A program made the translations under genes and the position numbers. A stretch of 7,228 nucleotides of DNA from SIG350 sp964520895 (lineage in GTDB: Bacteria > Bacillota > Clostridia > TANB77 > SIG350), in assembly GCA_964520895.1 (NCBI GenBank), contig CAZFOR010000055.1:1-7228 (forward strand). The letters are read 5' to 3'. This document shows positions 5,062 to 7,228 of this stretch, piece after piece. The notes under the pieces were generated by a model, which was not told the origin of the DNA, ran no database searches, and saw nothing but the letters and a program-made list of their open reading frames with translations. Positions within the stretch are counted from its first letter, which is position 1. Each line of letters begins with the position of its first letter.

Positions 5062-6426
5062 TTAAAACGGCATTTTAAAATTTTTAAGATCATCCATACT
5101 TTTTATATCTCCAAAATTCATCTTGCCCTTTTTACCATTATTCATCATAGATTTCATCATTTTTCTTGATTGTTCAAACCCATCAATTAATCTATTGATT
5201 TCAGAAACTTGTCTGCCACTACCAAGTGCAATTCTTCTCCTTCTTCTTCCATCTATTATTTTTGGGTTTTCTCTTTCTTTCATTGTCATAGACTGTATAA
5301 TTGCTTCTATTTTTGTTAATTCATTATCATCAATTTCTACATCTTTTAGTTTGTTTCCAATTCCAGGTATCATTTTCATAATAGATGATAAAGAACCCAT
5401 CTTTTTTATTTGTTGCATCTGTTCTAAATAATCTTGCATAGTAAAATCATTTTTCTTCATTTTCTTTTCTAACTTTGTTGCTGCTTCCAAATCAAATGAT
5501 TCTTCTGCTTTTTCAATAATAGATAGAATATCACCCATTCCTAAAATTCTTGATGCCATTCTTTCTGGAACAAATGCTTCAATATCACTTAACTTTTCAC
5601 CTGTTGCCGCAAATTTTATTGGCTTACCTGTTACTTTTTTAACAGATAACGCAGCACCACCTCTTGTATCACCATCTAATTTTGTAAGTACTATTCCATC
5701 AACACCTAATTTTTCATTAAAGGAATCTGCAACAGTTACTGCATCTTGACCTGTCATAGAATCTATTACTAATAATATTTCATGTGGTCTTAAATTTGTT
5801 TTTAAATTTGATAGTTCATCCATTAATTCATCATCTATATGTAATCTACCTGCTGTATCCAGTATTACAACATCATTCATTTTTATTATTGCTTCTCTTA
5901 ATGCATCTTTAGCAATATCAACAACATTTTTTGTATCTCTTCTAGAATAAACAGGAATATTTAATTGTTTTCCTACTATTTCTAATTGGTCTATAGCTGC
6001 TGGTCTATATACATCACAAGCAACTAGCAAAGGTTTTTTGCCTTGTTTTCTAATTATATTTGCTATTTTGCCAGAAGTAGTTGTTTTACCACTACCTTGT
6101 AAACCTACCATCATAATTACTGTTGGTGGATTTGGTGAAAAAGTTAATTTACTTTCTGTTCCACCAAGTAATGCAACTAATTCATCTTTTACAATTTTTA
6201 TAACTTGCTGTCCTGGTGTTAATGATTTCATAACATCTTGACCTGCTGATTTGATTGCAATATTTTCAGTAAATTCTTTTACAACTTTATAGTTAACATC
6301 AGCTTCTAATAAAGCTAATTTTACTTCTCTTGATATTTCTTTTATATCATTTTCGCTAATTCTAGCTTTTCCTTTTAATGAATTCATTAAATTTTGAAAT
6401 TTACCAGATAGACCTTCAAAAGCCAT
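5062..6426 (-). CDS. ffh: signal recognition particle protein Ffh (SRP54)
   Basis: Ffh is the GTPase of the signal recognition particle. With the SRP RNA and the receptor FtsY it directs ribosomes making membrane and secreted proteins to the translocon. The 454 residues cover the N domain (about 1-95, with the ALLEADVN motif at 38-45), the G domain and the M domain. G-domain motifs are GLQGSGKT (108-115), DTAGR (190-194), TKLDGDTRGGAALS (248-261) and GEKLSDIE (276-283). The Met-rich M domain (about 296-432) has MGSLSSIMKMIPG and the RNA-binding segment RRRRRIALGSGRQVSEINRLI (394-414, interrupted here only by reading). All motifs are intact and the length is typical. The start has AAGGGGG upstream, overlapping the ylxM stop 12 bases away. 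The ffs RNA gene and ftsY are not in this window. Confidence 0.99.
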   Translation of the reverse strand: MAFEGLSGKFQNLMNSLKGKARISENDIKEISREVKLALLEADVNYKVVKEFTENIAIKSAGQDVMKSLTPGQQVIKIVKDELVALLGGTESKLTFSPNPPTVIMMVGLQGSGKTTTSGKIANIIRKQGKKPLLVACDVYRPAAIDQLEIVGKQLNIPVYSRRDTKNVVDIAKDALREAIIKMNDVVILDTAGRLHIDDELMDELSNLKTNLRPHEILLVIDSMTGQDAVTVADSFNEKLGVDGIVLTKLDGDTRGGAALSVKKVTGKPIKFAATGEKLSDIEAFVPERMASRILGMGDILSIIEKAEESFDLEAATKLEKKMKKNDFTMQDYLEQMQQIKKMGSLSSIMKMIPGIGNKLKDVEIDDNELTKIEAIIQSMTMKERENPKIIDGRRRRRIALGSGRQVSEINRLIDGFEQSRKMMKSMMNNGKKGKMNFGDIKSMDDLKNFKMPF

Positions 6427-6438
6427 TTATAATCCCCC

Positions 6439-6774
6439 TTAGATTAATGTGTTTATGTTATTCTTTAATTTTGTTAGTTCTTTATCATTATATTTATTTT
6501 CAAGCTGGCTTAATTTTACATATATTTGTTCTAATTCATTTTTATTTTTTAAATACTTTTTTAATAATTCTAATTTTTCTTCATAATTGTATAATACTTT
6601 TTCTGCATCTTTAATATGTTTTCGTACACCTTGTCTTGTTATTTCTAAATCCTCTGCAATTTCTGATAATGATAAATCGTTATTATAGTAGGAATCTAAT
6701 ATATATGATTGTTTTTCAGTAAGTAATTTACCATAAAATTCATATAGCAGTCCTATCTCAATATTTTTTTCCAT
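6439..6774 (-). CDS. ylxM: YlxM family helix-turn-helix protein (UPF0122)
   Basis: A 111-residue protein of the YlxM/p13 family, nearly always encoded directly upstream of ffh in low-GC Gram-positives. The N-terminal half resembles sigma factor region 4: LLTEKQSYILDSYYNNDLSL (17-36), then the helix-turn-helix LSEIAEDLEITRQGVRKHI (36-54). The C-terminal half (about 58-105) is a charged, probably coiled-coil helix. In streptococci YlxM has been linked to SRP function, but its exact role is unsettled; its fold suggests nucleic-acid binding. First gene of the operon, with an AGAGGTGATGAT site at the ATG and a promoter about 28 bases upstream. Confidence 0.96.
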   Translation of the reverse strand: MEKNIEIGLLYEFYGKLLTEKQSYILDSYYNNDLSLSEIAEDLEITRQGVRKHIKDAEKVLYNYEEKLELLKKYLKNKNELEQIYVKLSQLENKYNDKELTKLKNNINTLI

Positions 6775-6788
6775 ATCATCACCTCTTT

Positions 6789-6808
6789 GTAAACCTTAAA
6801 TAGTTTAC
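6789..6808. promoter_or_regulatory. inverted repeat overlapping the operon -10 and start site
   Basis: GTAAAC, eight bases, then GTTTAC (6789-6794 and 6803-6808). The repeat covers most of the -10 hexamer and the predicted start of the ylxM-rplS transcript. It could be an operator for a dimeric regulator. It could also arise by chance from the AT-rich promoter. No known regulator's consensus is recognisable. Confidence 0.35.
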
Positions 6809-6830
6809 ACTATATTTAGCTGTTTGTCAA
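6802..6830 (-). promoter_or_regulatory. promoter of the ylxM-ffh-rpsP-khpA-rimM-trmD-rplS operon
   Basis: On the minus strand, a perfect TTGACA (6830-6825), a 17-base spacer and TAAACT (6807-6802). The predicted start near 6795 leaves a leader of about 20 bases, too short for a riboswitch or attenuator. It is the only strong promoter visible upstream of the operon. Confidence 0.85.
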
Positions 6831-6879
6831 TATATATTTATCAATTTTCATTATTAATATTTAATTTTTTGTAGATACT

Positions 6880-6919
6880 ACTTAAAAATGGAATCATACA
6901 AATTATATGATTCCATTTT
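6880..6919 (-). terminator. intrinsic terminator of the upstream acidic-protein gene
   Basis: A perfect 14-base-pair stem (6885-6898 with 6906-6919) has a seven-base loop and is followed on the minus strand by TTTTTAAG. It begins 14 bases after the stop codon of the gene ending at 6934. The plus-strand side also ends in T, so it may work in both directions, but no plus-strand gene reaches it. Confidence 0.85.
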
Positions 6920-6933
6920 AATATTTTATTTAA

Positions 6934-7228
6934 TTATTCTAAGTTGTCTATTGATGAATTAAACTCTTCTAGTGATTGATTTAATTCATCGAAATTAAAT
7001 GTAGGTTCTTCATAATTATAATCACTATCATATTGATCATAATCATAATCTGGCATTTCAGTTGGATACATGTCTTGTTCAAAATCTAAGCCAAGCTTTC
7101 CAATAATTTCTACTAATAATTCATTTAATTTTTGTGAAGTTTCATCATCAATTTCTGTAGTAGATTTTGATAAATCAGGTTTATTAATTTCTTCTCCATA
7201 AGTTATATTCATATCATATATTAATTTA
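6934..7228 (-). CDS. 3' end of an acidic Tyr/Asp-rich protein, unrecognised (5' partial)
   Basis: The reading frame stays open to the right edge. The first ATG (7212) has no ribosome binding site in the 16 bases before it, and those bases encode KLIYD in frame. The visible 92-98 residues are therefore probably the C-terminus of a longer protein. They begin with a strand-like YDMNITYGEEINKPDLS, then a helix (about residues 25-42 from the ATG), then a strongly acidic Tyr/Asp/Glu stretch (YPTEMPDYDYDQYDSDYNYEE) and an Asn/Glu-rich end. No transmembrane segment is present. The opening strand followed by a proline resembles the last strand of some lipoprotein domains, but this is a weak impression. 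It is not SMC or FtsY, which often lie upstream of ylxM-ffh. A terminator follows 15 bases after the stop. Confidence 0.6.
   Translation of the reverse strand, partial: KLIYDMNITYGEEINKPDLSKSTTEIDDETSQKLNELLVEIIGKLGLDFEQDMYPTEMPDYDYDQYDSDYNYEEPTFNFDELNQSLEEFNSSIDNLE

Noticed and set aside
6775..6795. Riboswitch or ribosomal-protein autoregulatory leader upstream of the operon
   Set aside because: The leader from the predicted start to ylxM is only about 20 bases, too short for a structured regulatory RNA.

Overview
The window comes from a very AT-rich, low-GC Gram-positive bacterium (Bacillota), probably a gut-type Clostridia or Bacilli lineage. The evidence is a conserved ylxM-ffh-rpsP-khpA-rimM-trmD-rplS cluster, strong AAGGAGG-type ribosome binding sites, TTGaca/TAtaaT-type promoters and A/T-dominated codon use. 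Tryptophan is encoded by TGG and rimM ends in TGA, so the code is standard and not the mycoplasma code. I cannot name a genus. All supported genes lie on the minus strand, so the window reads biologically from right to left.

Right edge (6934-7228): the 3' end of an unrecognised acidic, Tyr/Asp-rich protein. It ends 15 bases before a perfect-stem hairpin terminator. Centre (about 6830 down to 2714): a roughly 4.1-kb housekeeping operon. It starts at a consensus -35 promoter, and its seven genes are separated by 9 to 33 bases or overlap by 4. It ends in a strong terminator after rplS. The products serve protein targeting (YlxM, Ffh), the ribosome (S16, L19), RNA binding (KhpA), 30S maturation (RimM) and tRNA G37 methylation (TrmD).

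Left part (1-2705): small independent units. First is a stand-alone ATP-grasp ligase of the sugar-transfer-associated type with its own promoter. Then comes a roughly 280-base stretch without an obvious large gene, which nevertheless has a good promoter, a perfect palindrome at the predicted start site, a possible 23-codon ORF and a strong terminator. Next are a histidine-phosphatase-family protein with its own promoter, a GC-rich hairpin, a small SWIM zinc-finger protein of unknown function, and the first 21 codons of a further gene that runs off the left edge.

Most of the window is ordinary core-genome sequence. I see no clear undescribed multi-gene system. The points most worth a second look are the promoter-to-terminator unit at 1331-1611, the long glutamate-rich tail on L19, and the orphan ATP-grasp enzyme beside that unit. 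There are no tRNA, rRNA, CRISPR or insertion-sequence features that I can see.
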